From: Desulfobacterales bacterium
GTDB lineage: Bacteria > Desulfobacterota > Desulfobacteria > Desulfobacterales > SURF-7
Assembly (NCBI GenBank): GCA_028277765.1
Contig: JANQFQ010000129.1
Span: forward strand, 1 to 64,000
Reading direction: 5' to 3'
Length of the DNA: 64,000 bases
The number at the start of each line of letters is the position of its first letter. Position 1 is the stretch's first letter. Below, piece after piece: positions 55,157 to 63,941 of the stretch. The notes below the pieces were generated by a model, which saw nothing but the letters and a program-made list of their open reading frames with translations, was not told the DNA's origin and did no database searches. The position numbers and the translations under genes were made by a program.

Positions 55157-55183
55157 TGTTGTGTTGGATTGTCCAACACAACA
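55157..55183. promoter_or_regulatory. 12-bp inverted repeat, probable activator operator
   Basis: TGTTGTGTTGGA-TTG-TCCAACACAACA is a perfect 12-bp dyad with a 3-nt spacer. It lies about 100 nt upstream of the sigma-54 -24 box, a usual position for an enhancer site. Related half-sites (ATCCAACGCA and TTCCAACACA) occur further upstream. Confidence 0.75.
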
Positions 55184-55418
55184 ATGATTGGGTTTTATTT
55201 TAATCAAGAAATATTTTAAATATTAGCTTATAAATCAAGCGGTTGTTGGTGCTGTAGAAAAATCCAACGCAGAGTCTAAAATTCCAACACATGATGGAGG
55301 GGCAACCATTAACTTTGAAAATCACGACCTGCTGATAGCGGAGCAGATCTGGCCACGACCGCACCTATAATGATATCCTAAAATGTTATACGAAATACGT
55401 GTTAATTCTTTGAATTAA

Positions 55419-56969
55419 TTATTTGTTTTTAATTCCGAGCCGTTTGATCCTAGAATCAAAGGTTGAACGGTTTAACTTGGCATCCTTTGCAGCGTTGGTA
55501 ACATTCCAGTTGTTTTTCTTAAGCAGGTAAAGTGCGTAACCTCTTTCAACCTCTTCCCAGGAAAGATCAGTGAACTGAATGTTTTCAGTTTCCCGGAGTT
55601 CTAACTGATCCGCAGACACTTCCCTGTCCTCGAACATACGGGTGGTCTCGGGAAATGATTTTTCCGTCCTCTCCTGATTGAAAGGGATATCTTGCAGTTC
55701 GATGTAGTCACTGTCGGTTGAAACCAGCAGGTATCGCACGAGATTTTCAAGCTCCCGAATATTTCCGGGCCAGTGGTAAGAGAGGAGAAACTGCATGGCA
55801 TCTGAGCGGATCGATTTTATATCGATCTCGAGCTTTACTGATTCTCTTTTAATAAAATGATTAAAAAGCAGGGGGATATCCTCTTTTCTTTCCCTTAAAG
55901 GGGGGAGATGCAGGGGAAGGACAGAAAGCCTATAAAAAAGATCCTGCCTAAATTCGTTGTCCGCGACCATATTTTTAATATTGCGGTTCGTGGCCGATAT
56001 AACTCTTATGTTAATATTCTTAATCCGTGTATCTCCGAGCGGCTTGATCTCCATGTTCTGGATCACCCGTAATATTCCCGCCTGCAGATTGATCGGCATG
56101 TCACCGATTTCATCCAGAAAAACGGTCCCACCGTGAGCTGCCTCAAAAAGCCCTGGCTTGTCCTTTGACGCACCGGAAAACGCACCTTTTTTATAGCCGA
56201 AAAGTTCGCTTTCTAGCAGAGATTCCGGTATGGTACTGCAGTTTTGTACCAGGAAGGGATTCTCTTTCCTGTCGCTCAATTTATGGATCTTATTGGAAAC
56301 CAGCTCCTTGCCTGTTCCGCTTTCACCTGTAATCAGTACGGGAAAGTCTGTTTTGGCGTAACTTTCAGCCAGCTCAAGGCTCTTTTTTAAAGCCGCGCAC
56401 TGGCCGACAATGACCTCCTCTTCCTGGATTCTGTTCAGGGTATCCCTTAAGTTTTGAGTCTCTTTCAGCTGTTTGCTATACAATACCGCGTTGCCTAGAG
56501 CTATCGATCCGATATTAATAAGGTCCTGAAGGTAGCTTAGATACTCTTCGTCAAGATTCAAACGGCTTTTTTCAGGATCTGTATCGATTACTTGGACAGC
56601 CCCATATACCTCTTTGCTCCTAAGAAAAAGAGGGAAGCATAAAATCAGACTGCTCTTCACCGCGAGTTTCTCTTCAAGTTCCTTGTAATGGCGGGCATCA
56701 GTCTTCGGCTCAGCCATGGTCATTTTACCGTTTTCAATTACCCATCCCACAATACTTTTATGATCAGCGCTAATGCTAACCCCTTTAATATTTTCGCCAT
56801 AGCGCCCAACAGCCTCTATGCAGAGGTATCGATCATCTTTTTTTATCCATATAGAGCCGCGCTCAACTTTTTGAAGCTTAAGCAGAGACTTAAGAAATTT
56901 ACGCTGAAGCCTATCTGGATCAAGCTCTTCTGAAAAAGATTTAAATAGATTTACAGCTGATTCAAACAT
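55419..56969 (-). CDS. GAF-domain sigma-54-dependent transcription activator
   Basis: A 516-residue activator: N-terminal GAF sensor (about 20-165; GSIWIKKDDRYLCIEAVG, SADHKSIVGWVIENG), AAA+ domain with Walker A GESGTGKE, GAFSGA loop (a tolerated variant of GAFTGA), Walker B GGTVFLDEIGD, then a Fis-type helix-turn-helix (AAKDAKLNRSTFDSRIKRLGIK). The GAF domain may bind a small molecule or Fe. It should activate the divergent-neighbour GcvH-like operon from the palindrome at 55157. GAF-less truncation is not seen. Confidence 0.92.
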   Translation of the reverse strand: MFESAVNLFKSFSEELDPDRLQRKFLKSLLKLQKVERGSIWIKKDDRYLCIEAVGRYGENIKGVSISADHKSIVGWVIENGKMTMAEPKTDARHYKELEEKLAVKSSLILCFPLFLRSKEVYGAVQVIDTDPEKSRLNLDEEYLSYLQDLINIGSIALGNAVLYSKQLKETQNLRDTLNRIQEEEVIVGQCAALKKSLELAESYAKTDFPVLITGESGTGKELVSNKIHKLSDRKENPFLVQNCSTIPESLLESELFGYKKGAFSGASKDKPGLFEAAHGGTVFLDEIGDMPINLQAGILRVIQNMEIKPLGDTRIKNINIRVISATNRNIKNMVADNEFRQDLFYRLSVLPLHLPPLRERKEDIPLLFNHFIKRESVKLEIDIKSIRSDAMQFLLSYHWPGNIRELENLVRYLLVSTDSDYIELQDIPFNQERTEKSFPETTRMFEDREVSADQLELRETENIQFTDLSWEEVERGYALYLLKKNNWNVTNAAKDAKLNRSTFDSRIKRLGIKNK

Positions 56970-57187
56970 AGCCGATATTTAATAAGAATTATGAAATATA
57001 ATTAATTGTTATGAAATTTAGTTTGATGGTTTTATTTTTTTAATTCTAAAAAAAGTTCTTTGAACATTTTATGTAATAATTTCGAAAAGATCAATGCTTT
57101 TTTAAAAAATTGGCACGAAACATGAAATATCATATTAACAAATCGCCACCAAACAGGCAAACTCAAAAAAAACAAGGAGAACAATTA

Positions 57188-57529
57188 ATGATGCAGAGAA
57201 AAATAGGATACTGTCATTGGTGCTGCAAACAGAGAATGCTTGTTAGAAATTATAATAATTTCATTCATTTTATAATTTTCATGGCTTCATTTGGATTATG
57301 GCTGCTGCCATGGGTTTTGCTTAACCGGTTTCAGAGTTATAAATGCCCCATCTGCCACAGCATTGATGTTACGATCAGAGAAGATCAGGTCATGACTGAA
57401 ATGATTACCAGCCAAAAAACAAGTATCAGCAATAAAGAAAAAGTCGTCCTTGAAAATGGCACGAATGAACTTACATTGCGTTATACCGGAGAAAAAGACT
57501 GGCTGGATGTCCCAGTCAGAAAATTTTAA
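57188..57529 (+). CDS. Membrane zinc-ribbon-like protein
   Basis: A 113-residue protein. It begins MMQRKIGYCHWCCKQRML with a CxxCC motif, has one long hydrophobic segment (about 30-52), then YKCPICHS, a second Cys pair, so that two CxxC knuckles could bind zinc across a membrane-hairpin. The start at 57188 follows AAGGAGAACAATTA; an earlier in-frame ATG (57110) adds an unlikely N-terminus. Function unknown. It is followed by a strong hairpin and the PilZ gene. Confidence 0.55.
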   Translation: MMQRKIGYCHWCCKQRMLVRNYNNFIHFIIFMASFGLWLLPWVLLNRFQSYKCPICHSIDVTIREDQVMTEMITSQKTSISNKEKVVLENGTNELTLRYTGEKDWLDVPVRKF

Positions 57530-57592
57530 AAAATTCTTAAAACCCAAAAAAAGGAAAGAAGTTCCGGACAACGCAATTAAAATGCCGTGCTT

Positions 57593-57632
57593 GGGCAGTC
57601 GGAAGACCTCCTCCCCCCGGTTCCGACTGCCC
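57593..57632. promoter_or_regulatory. Perfect 12-bp hairpin between two genes
   Basis: GGGCAGTCGGAA at 57593-57604 and TTCCGACTGCCC at 57621-57632 pair perfectly over 12 bp, with a C-rich loop (CCTCCTCCCCCC). No T-run follows, so it is not a standard terminator on the plus strand. It lies just before the PilZ start and could control its translation or processing. Confidence 0.5.
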
Positions 57633-57666
57633 GATGCCGGCAACAAATTTTTCAAAACAATCTTTC

Positions 57667-58032
57667 ATGGAAAATAAAAGAAAAGAAAGAAGAAAATATA
57701 AAAGATATTTAGTTGATAAAGGCGCTTTCGTCGCGGAGAACTGTTCCAGCATGCGGGGACGGATTTTTGATATAAGTAAAGGCGGTCTCTCTTTTACCTA
57801 TGCCGACAGCGGGAATAGACCAAAAGAGGCTTTTGAACTGGTTATATATTTCGCCGGAGAAGAGCGCTCACTTCCAATAATAAAATGTAGGACTGTTTCC
57901 GACTTTGAAGTGCCCAATCAAAACGATAATAACATGCGCAGGTGCTGCGTTGAATTTAAGGAGCTGACGCGCATGCAGTTTGTCTTTCTTCAGCAGTTTA
58001 TAAAGGAACGAACAACCTACGGACAAGCCTGA
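57667..58032 (+). CDS. PilZ-domain protein
   Basis: A 121-residue single PilZ domain, the standard c-di-GMP receptor: RRKYKR near the N-terminus provides the RxxxR motif and DISKGGLSF the (D/N)xSxxG motif. The ATG at 57667 places RRKYKR within the first 15 residues, as usual; the upstream extension from 57634 lies over the hairpin. It probably reads out c-di-GMP made by the three GGDEF proteins in this window. Partner unknown. Confidence 0.88.
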   Translation: MENKRKERRKYKRYLVDKGAFVAENCSSMRGRIFDISKGGLSFTYADSGNRPKEAFELVIYFAGEERSLPIIKCRTVSDFEVPNQNDNNMRRCCVEFKELTRMQFVFLQQFIKERTTYGQA

Positions 58033-58359
58033 TCCAAAGTTTCTCATAAACAACCATGTTCGTGGGATCACAACGAAGCAGGAAATATTTTCATTTTCAT
58101 ACAATAATCCTCCTCCTCCCCTCTTTTTCAAAGAGGGGCTGGGGGAGATTTATCAAGTTAAACCTTTTTTTTAAGTCAATATTGTCTCCTGACAGGATAG
58201 GATATAAACCGTCTTTCATACAAACAAAGATTGTTTTCAAAATATAGAAATAAAAAACGCCAGATCAGTAAAAAGATCTGGTATTTGTATAGTTAATGAT
58301 GTTCAACGAAACAGATTTGTAATGCCGGTTCGAATATGTATAGATAACAAAGTCTCAGT
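58033..58359. other. Spacer with a common hairpin repeat
   Basis: 327 nt without a gene. CCCCTCTTTTTCAAAGAGGGG followed by CTGGGGGAGATTTATC near 58118-58155 is a hairpin type that occurs as a widespread dispersed intergenic repeat in many bacteria. A minus-strand terminator ends the region (58249-58281). Confidence 0.5.
58249..58281 (-). terminator. Intrinsic terminator for the mini-desulforedoxin genes
   Basis: On the minus strand CCAGATC-tttttact-GATCTGG forms a 7-bp stem followed by CG and a TTTTTTATTT run. It lies about 80 nt beyond the stop at 58360. Confidence 0.7.
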
Positions 58360-58500
58360 TTAATCAGATGACGGAAGTTCTCTTGCGCCTTTTATCGGCA
58401 TCTCTTTGCCGCAGCACTCGGGAATCGTTTCAGCCGCTTTTGTGCAGAGAATTTCAGTTCCGCAATCTTCACATTCATATCTTTTTCCAAGCTCACCCAT
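58360..58500 (-). CDS. Desulforedoxin-like mini-protein (46 aa)
   Basis: Too short for standard ORF detection but clearly coding: MGELGKRYECEDCGTEI, then IPECCGKEMPIKGARELPSSD. The C-x2-C and adjacent C-C spacing equals desulforedoxin and the N-terminal domain of desulfoferrodoxin, in which four cysteines bind a single iron. The C-terminal PLPSSD-like tail resembles small relatives in sulfate reducers. Co-directional with the paralogue at 58548 and ended by the terminator at 58249. A good GGTAACACC-type upstream region is present. Confidence 0.82.
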   Translation of the reverse strand: MGELGKRYECEDCGTEILCTKAAETIPECCGKEMPIKGARELPSSD

Positions 58501-58547
58501 GGGTGTTACCTCCTGATAATAAAAAAATAATCATAGTTTTTTTAAAT

Positions 58548-58670
58548 CTATTTAGCCTTTATTTCCATTGCCTGACCGCAGCATTTAAGTTCACCTTCGC
58601 CGCCTTTTACAACAACATATTCGGCCCCGCATTGAGTGCACGCATAACGTTTTCCAACTTCATTTGCCAT
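58548..58670 (-). CDS. Desulforedoxin-like mini-protein (40 aa)
   Basis: A second short rubredoxin-type protein: MANEVGKRYACTQCGAEYVV, GELKCCGQAMEI, with the same C-x2-C...C-C arrangement and length close to authentic desulforedoxin (36 residues). GGAGGAGC precedes the ATG. It is a paralogue of the 46-residue protein 47 nt downstream. Likely an electron carrier or iron-binding module; partner enzymes are not adjacent. Confidence 0.83.
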   Translation of the reverse strand: MANEVGKRYACTQCGAEYVVVKGGEGELKCCGQAMEIKAK

Positions 58671-58742
58671 TGTTTTGCTCCTCCTTCAAAAAATTCAAGT
58701 TACCATACAGAAATTTAAAAAAAATATCAAACTAAATGTGGA

Positions 58743-60293
58743 CTAACCATACTGCTCACGGAGTTTGACCTTCAATACTTTACCCACCTGGTTCCGGGGA
58801 AGCTCATCAACAAAAACCACTGACTTTGGCCGCTTAAAACCAGCTAAAGAACTGCAGTGTCCGATAATGTCAACCTCCGTCGCTTTTTCACTCTCTTTTA
58901 GAACAACGATCGCTCGGCATTCCTGGCCCCATTCAGGATCTGAAATGCCGATCACCACTGCTTCTTCGACACTTGGGTGGGAATCAATGACATCTTCAAC
59001 TTCCTTTGGTGATATATTCTCCCCGCCTCTTATAATCAGGTCGTCTGCCCGGCCCGCAAGATAAATATACCCTTCATCATCAATATATCCTTTATCCCCG
59101 GTTTTGAGCCAGCCGTCTTCTGTAAACGCCTCAGCGGTTTTAGCTTCATTTTTCCAATACCCTGACATGATCCTCGGGCCCTTGGCAAGGATTTCTCCCA
59201 CATCATAATTTTCCAGTGTTTTCCCTTCGCTATCTATAATTTTAACCTCCACATCTGGCAAAGGTTTTCCGATAGAACTTGTAAGCCGTTTCAGCTTTTT
59301 CTCTTTTTCTTCTTCTGTCCCCTCGATAATATGGTCATCCGGTCCCAGGAATGTGATTGTAGATGCGGTTTCAGTCTGGCCAAACGCATTGATAAAACGG
59401 GCTGTTGGCAATAGTTCAATCGCTTTCTTGATAACTTCATATGGCATAGGTGCTGCGCCATAGGTTATTACTTTAAGGCTCGAAAGGTCGTATTTATCAA
59501 AATCAGGATGATCCACAATCCATTTCAACATGGTTGGTACAAGCATGGCCCTGTTTACTTTTTCATCATTGACCAGCTGAAGCCAGTCCTCCACCTTGAA
59601 TTGACTCATAAGGGCCATGGTCCGCCCGCCATAAACAGCGGCCATCATGGCCTGGATTCCAGCCACATGATATAGGGGTACCGTAAGGATATTTTTTTCT
59701 TCAGTAATTGGGTCGGGCGGATCCACGTTCCCTGTGATATAACTGTCAAACCCGCTATGTTTCAAGGGAACCCCTTTGGGACGGCCAGTTGTGCCAGCCG
59801 TATACATGAGGATTGTCATGTCATCATCATCAATTTCAGTAAAAACATCTTCTGGTGATGCGTCACTAATGAGGTCTTCATAAAAAAGTTTGCCGTCACA
59901 CTTTTCATCTATGCAAATGCAGTTTTCAACACTCGGCAGATTCGGAAGCATGTCGTCAACCATCCCTACGTATCGGCTGCCCATTAACAGGAGTTTGGCT
60001 TCTGCGTTATCAAGCATATAGCTCAGTTCATCAGCCTTTGCCCGGAAATTCAGAGGGACAAATATCGCGCCGAGCTTTGCAGCCGCAAAATATGTTTCAA
60101 TATACTGGTTGCAGTTTACCTGAAGAATACCTAACCGGTCACCTTTTGTTATGCCAAGGCCTGCAAAGGCATTCGCCAGCCTGTTAATTCTTTCAGCAGC
60201 TTGATCAAATGTCCATTGCTGCCCCTGGTAAATCATTAACGGCCTATCAGGGCAGATAGCTGTAGCTATTGTTAAAAAATCGGTTGTGTTCAT
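58743..60293 (-). CDS. Acyl-CoA ligase (AMP-forming)
   Basis: A 516-residue class I adenylate-forming enzyme: P-loop-type MYTAGTTGRPKGVP, the A5 NAFGQTETAS block, GWLKTGDKGYID and the C-terminal catalytic lysine region PRNQVGKVLK. It activates a carboxylic acid as acyl-adenylate, then to the CoA thioester. It ends a minus-strand cluster with two crotonase genes and a TetR gene. Substrate cannot be told; short/medium-chain or aromatic acids are plausible in this setting. Confidence 0.9.
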   Translation of the reverse strand: MNTTDFLTIATAICPDRPLMIYQGQQWTFDQAAERINRLANAFAGLGITKGDRLGILQVNCNQYIETYFAAAKLGAIFVPLNFRAKADELSYMLDNAEAKLLLMGSRYVGMVDDMLPNLPSVENCICIDEKCDGKLFYEDLISDASPEDVFTEIDDDDMTILMYTAGTTGRPKGVPLKHSGFDSYITGNVDPPDPITEEKNILTVPLYHVAGIQAMMAAVYGGRTMALMSQFKVEDWLQLVNDEKVNRAMLVPTMLKWIVDHPDFDKYDLSSLKVITYGAAPMPYEVIKKAIELLPTARFINAFGQTETASTITFLGPDDHIIEGTEEEKEKKLKRLTSSIGKPLPDVEVKIIDSEGKTLENYDVGEILAKGPRIMSGYWKNEAKTAEAFTEDGWLKTGDKGYIDDEGYIYLAGRADDLIIRGGENISPKEVEDVIDSHPSVEEAVVIGISDPEWGQECRAIVVLKESEKATEVDIIGHCSSLAGFKRPKSVVFVDELPRNQVGKVLKVKLREQYG

Positions 60294-60566
60294 TGATACC
60301 TCTCCTTTTACCTGTTATCTTCCAGCGAAAACCAATTTTAAAACGCCCCTTTTAGCAGATTTCAGCATCATATACAAGCTTTTATTGTTAAAAAAACCGG
60401 TCAAATGGGGATTCGGGAAGAAGGATAGAATTAAAGTATTAGAAGTATTAAGTAAAGATTCTGGAATTAAAGGGTTAGAGGAATATACAGTTTAAGGATA
60501 AGTTAGGGGTAGGATTTCCCCGCCCCATAGACCTTCATCCAGCATCTAGTATCCAGCATCCAGTAT
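60294..60566. other. Spacer with short tandem CCAGCATC words
   Basis: No convincing gene. Near 60534-60568 are direct repeats of CCAGCATC(T/C)AGTATCCAGC type, a simple-sequence tract often seen in intergenic regions. A 69-codon open frame on the plus strand here has no family features and no ribosome site. Confidence 0.5.
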
Positions 60567-61295
60567 TTAGGTCAGTTCTGCATTTACACGTTCTGCCAGC
60601 CTTTTCTCAAGGTCAAGCCCCTGTGCCATGTTCAGGTCAAGTCCTCCATTGACTGCTTTTTTTAGCGCAAGCACCGCTTCCGGCCGGTATGAAACTATTT
60701 TTCCGGCTATCTCTTCCACTTCTGTAAGGAGTTGTTCTGACGGCACAATCCTGTTGACCAATCCAGCTTCACACGCTTCCGGCGCCTTGATCCAGCGGTT
60801 GGTGAGAAGCATATCAAAGGTCATGCTCTGGCTGACAGCTCGGGGAACGGTCTGGGTACCACCCGCGGCCGGGATGATCCCCAGGTCGACTTCAGGCAGG
60901 CCGAATTGGGTGTTGTCTGCGGCAATCCTTATATCACAGCACATGGCCATTTCAATTCCCGACCCAAGGACATAGCCATGCAGGGCGGCTATTACCGGCT
61001 GGGGTATACTCAAAAACAGACCCCATACATCCCGCTCCCACCTTATGCTCCTGGCAGATACAGGAGGAGGGGCAGTCAGAAACTCGCTCAGGTCAGCGCC
61101 AGCGCAAAAAGCCTTCTCGCCTGCGCCTTTTAAAATGACAGCCCTTACTTCACGGTCACTTTTCACGGCCTCGAGGACCTGGAAAAGATCGTTCCGCATT
61201 TGAACATTATAGGCATTAAGCGCTTTGGGCCTGTTTAGCGTGATATACGCAATCCCATCTTTTATTTCATAAATCACTGTCGCGAAACCAGTCAT
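60567..61295 (-). CDS. Enoyl-CoA hydratase/isomerase family
   Basis: A 242-residue crotonase-fold enzyme. Oxyanion hole and active-site segments are present: KAFCAGADLSEF, HGYVLGSGIEMAMCCDIRIA with the first catalytic Glu, and FGLPEVDLGIIPAAGGTQ with the second catalytic Glu. Both residues are intact, so a hydratase is likely. It precedes the acyl-CoA ligase gene by about 270 nt and lies 36 nt from its paralogue. Acts in fatty-acid or other acyl-CoA degradation. Confidence 0.9.
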   Translation of the reverse strand: MTGFATVIYEIKDGIAYITLNRPKALNAYNVQMRNDLFQVLEAVKSDREVRAVILKGAGEKAFCAGADLSEFLTAPPPVSARSIRWERDVWGLFLSIPQPVIAALHGYVLGSGIEMAMCCDIRIAADNTQFGLPEVDLGIIPAAGGTQTVPRAVSQSMTFDMLLTNRWIKAPEACEAGLVNRIVPSEQLLTEVEEIAGKIVSYRPEAVLALKKAVNGGLDLNMAQGLDLEKRLAERVNAELT

Positions 61296-61331
61296 GGTCT
61301 CATTATCTACCCTATAGTTTAGGTGTTTGTA

Positions 61332-62102
61332 TTATTTGCCCTTGAAGTCAGGCTCCCTTTTATCACGGAACGCTTTTATCCCTTCTGTCCTATCCTCGGT
61401 AGTGTGGAGAAGATAGTAGAGATCCGCTTCAAGCTGAAGCCCCTGGGATAGGGTCATATCCAGCCCCTTGTTAACAGCCTCTTTGGCATATTTTAAAGCA
61501 ATTGGTCCTTTTGATACGATTTTCCTGGCCATTTCCTTGGCATGAGAGAGAAGTTCTCCGTCAGGGACGATCCTGCTTACCAGGCCTTTTTTTTTGGCTT
61601 CTTTTGCGTTAATTGGTTCACCGGTAAGAAGCATTTCCATCGCCCCAGCCCTGCCGATCAGGCGGGGAAGCCTCTGGGTTCCTCCGCCTTGAGGAATTCT
61701 GCCGTCTTTTATACAGGGGAAAGAAAAGGAAGATGTTTCAGAAGCGATTCTTATATCGCAGGCCAGAATAATTTCCATGCCAGGCCCGGACACGTTTCCA
61801 TTAACAGCCGCAATCACTGGCATATCAAGCCCTGCTATTGAATCTGAAATATTCAGAGGACTACTTCCCGTATCAATATTAACCGAATCAGGGGCTGTTG
61901 TAATTGATTCAATGGAGAAAGAATCCTTGTTGCTGCCGGTTAGGAGCGTTAACAAAATTTTTTTATCAGATAGAATTTTCGCACAAACATCATAAAGTTC
62001 AACTGAAAGCCGTTCTTTTTTTTTTTGCGAAACAGGATGAGCCAGAACGTTAATAATCACGATACCTTTCTCTTTTTTATAGTCAATTGTATCGTAACGC
62101 AT
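61332..62102 (-). CDS. Crotonase-fold protein with altered second catalytic residue
   Basis: A 256-residue crotonase-family protein. The first Glu is present in GPGMEIILACDIRIA, but the second (PEI in hydratases) is replaced: FPCIKDGRIPQGGGTQR has Cys in its place. It may therefore catalyse isomerisation, hydrolysis or another thioester reaction rather than hydration. The N-terminal segment (about 45-80) is less conserved. Located between a paralogous hydratase and a TetR-type regulator on the same strand. Confidence 0.85.
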   Translation of the reverse strand: MRYDTIDYKKEKGIVIINVLAHPVSQKKKERLSVELYDVCAKILSDKKILLTLLTGSNKDSFSIESITTAPDSVNIDTGSSPLNISDSIAGLDMPVIAAVNGNVSGPGMEIILACDIRIASETSSFSFPCIKDGRIPQGGGTQRLPRLIGRAGAMEMLLTGEPINAKEAKKKGLVSRIVPDGELLSHAKEMARKIVSKGPIALKYAKEAVNKGLDMTLSQGLQLEADLYYLLHTTEDRTEGIKAFRDKREPDFKGK

Positions 62103-62142
62103 AGTATTCAGTTTCCCTATACCAATAACGTCTGTATACCGC

Positions 62143-62760
62143 TTATGTCTTTTCTATTCCAGGAAAAATCAGCTTGCACAAATCTTCGGTAAGCGCGTCA
62201 GGAGAGAACTCACGATTGAAAACAATTCCCGGGAGACAAAGGTGTTCCGCAGCTCCAAAAATAATTCTCTTGATATTTCCAGGTGAGATATCATCTCTGA
62301 TTTCCCCCTTTTGGACCCCTTCTTTAATAATATCAAGAAGAATATTATCGTACTGCTTTATTATTTTGTAAGACTGGCTGCTATAATAACCCGCAAAATT
62401 CCGGACTTCAAGCGTAAGGATCCTGGAAAACACCTTGTCCGCGTTACAGGCGTTAATCTGAGACCAGATAAATTTTCTCAGTTTGTTAAGGGCACCGTCA
62501 ATACCCTTCAGAGCAAATTCAATCTCTTTCATATACTGTTCAAGATATTCTTCCAGGACCTGATGCAGAAGGTTGCGGCTGTCTTTAAAATATTTATAAA
62601 TCAGCCCTTCATTGACTTCAGCTGTTTTGGCAATCTCAGCCCATGTGATGGAATTGAAGTCCTTTTCTTTTAGAAGGATTTTTAACGCCTTAATAATTTT
62701 TATACGCCCTGGAGGCTGGGGACGAACGCCCTTTTTTGCTTTGTTCTCTTCCCTGACCAT
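62143..62760 (-). CDS. TetR/AcrR-family regulator
   Basis: A 205-residue regulator: N-terminal helix-turn-helix (ITWAEIAKTAEVNEGLIYKYF) and an all-helical ligand-binding domain. The ATG at 62760 (MVREENKAKKG) with AAGGG upstream was preferred; a TTG at 62811 would add a hydrophobic stretch unlike the family. As the first gene of the acyl-CoA cluster it probably regulates it, sensing an acyl-CoA. Family members of this FadR/PsrA-like type repress in the absence of ligand. Confidence 0.87.
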   Translation of the reverse strand: MVREENKAKKGVRPQPPGRIKIIKALKILLKEKDFNSITWAEIAKTAEVNEGLIYKYFKDSRNLLHQVLEEYLEQYMKEIEFALKGIDGALNKLRKFIWSQINACNADKVFSRILTLEVRNFAGYYSSQSYKIIKQYDNILLDIIKEGVQKGEIRDDISPGNIKRIIFGAAEHLCLPGIVFNREFSPDALTEDLCKLIFPGIEKT

Positions 62761-62907
62761 AATTTCAACTACCCTTAACAATAAAAAAGTAGGGATTACA
62801 TAATTTTCCAACTACTTGTATTTTTATCTTAATCCTAAACAAAATACCATGACTTATTCAGCAAGGAAAAAGTATTACATAATGTCTGCGTCTCTTTGTC
62901 AAGAGAA

Positions 62908-63867
62908 TTACGCTTCCTCTTCTATGATCTCAATTCTGTTTCTGCCGTTCTGTTTTGCCTTATAAAGGGCCTTATCAACCTCTAATATCAGGTCTGACGG
63001 CTCAGAGCGCCTTGACGGAGAGATGCTCCCCACGCCAAGACTGATAGTAACATGATCAGAAACCTTGGAACTCTCATGTTTCAGCTTAAGATCAGACACA
63101 TTCGCTTTCATATTTTCAGCAACGACCATAGCACCGGCTAAATCTGTATTGGGAAGAACCGCTACGAATTCTTCTCCGCCGTATCTTGACACAAAGTCAC
63201 CAGACCTTTCCAGTGCGTCATCAAGCGCCCTTGCGACCTCTTTAAGACAGTCGTCACCATCCTGATGGCCGTATGTATCATTATAAAATTTGAAATAATC
63301 TATATCTATCATGATTATTGAAATCGGCGCACCTTCCCTGGCAGCTCGTCCCCATTCCGTATAACTTGTATTATCAAAATAACGCCGGTTTGTTATGCCT
63401 GTCAGACCATCGACAAAAACCATTCTTGCAAGTTCTTTATTTTTCTGTTCAAGGTCTTTCATAAGCTGTATGTTCTGCATTTTAAGCTGGTGTTTTTCCA
63501 GAACTTTTTCAGCTGATATCGGAATTGTTTCCTGTATATTCTCATCCTTTAACAGGTAATCATTGGCCCCAATTTTCATTGCTTCTATGGCGGTTGAAAT
63601 CTCATCGTTGCCTGTCAGCATTATTATCGGGACTTCCAATTCAGCCCCACGGAGTTCTTCTATTAATTCAAGGCCGCCCATTTCAGGCATATTCATGTCG
63701 GAAATTATCAGATCGATATCTGGTGAGGAATCAGCCAGCTTTAGTGCTTCAAGCCCATTTTCAGCTGTATCCACATCATAGTCATACGATTCCAAGATCG
63801 AAGCAAGCATCTCTCTGACAAAGGAATCGTCATCAACTACAAGAATTTTTATTTTTTCTTCATCCAT
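62908..63867 (-). CDS. REC-GGDEF response regulator
   Basis: A 319-residue diguanylate cyclase: receiver (1-120) with Asp57 (IISDMNMPEMGG) and the lysine Lys107 (YLLKDEN), a short coiled coil (about 125-150), then GGDEF with DGLTGITNRRY, DIDYFKFYNDTYGHQ and RYGGEEF (230-234) intact. Predicted to make c-di-GMP when phosphorylated. It is followed upstream on the same strand by the end of a further gene (63942-64000), perhaps a partner kinase/receiver. Confidence 0.92.
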   Translation of the reverse strand: MDEEKIKILVVDDDSFVREMLASILESYDYDVDTAENGLEALKLADSSPDIDLIISDMNMPEMGGLELIEELRGAELEVPIIMLTGNDEISTAIEAMKIGANDYLLKDENIQETIPISAEKVLEKHQLKMQNIQLMKDLEQKNKELARMVFVDGLTGITNRRYFDNTSYTEWGRAAREGAPISIIMIDIDYFKFYNDTYGHQDGDDCLKEVARALDDALERSGDFVSRYGGEEFVAVLPNTDLAGAMVVAENMKANVSDLKLKHESSKVSDHVTISLGVGSISPSRRSEPSDLILEVDKALYKAKQNGRNRIEIIEEEA

Positions 63868-63941
63868 AATCTGGTTTTAAAGATCTTTTTTTTTATTGAG
63901 ACTAAACCTTTCCTTTCCTGATATGTCAAACAGAAATTTTT

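Larger units (their letters stand above)
54978..55418. other. Control region of the GcvH-like operon
   Basis: 441 nt without a gene. It holds a sigma-54 promoter near the start of 53988-54977's transcription unit (55046-55061), a perfect inverted repeat at 55157-55183 and further TCCAAC half-sites at about 55262-55268 and 55282-55289, all in the region where an enhancer-binding activator would bind. The adjacent regulator gene (stop at 55419) is the obvious candidate. Confidence 0.7.

Noticed and set aside
57105-57125. TGGCACG as a second sigma-54 promoter
   Set aside because: The -24-like box lacks a GC at the -12 position with correct spacing.
60286-60495. Open reading frame of 69 codons on the plus strand
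   Set aside because: Overlaps the start of the ligase gene antisense, with no family features or ribosome site.
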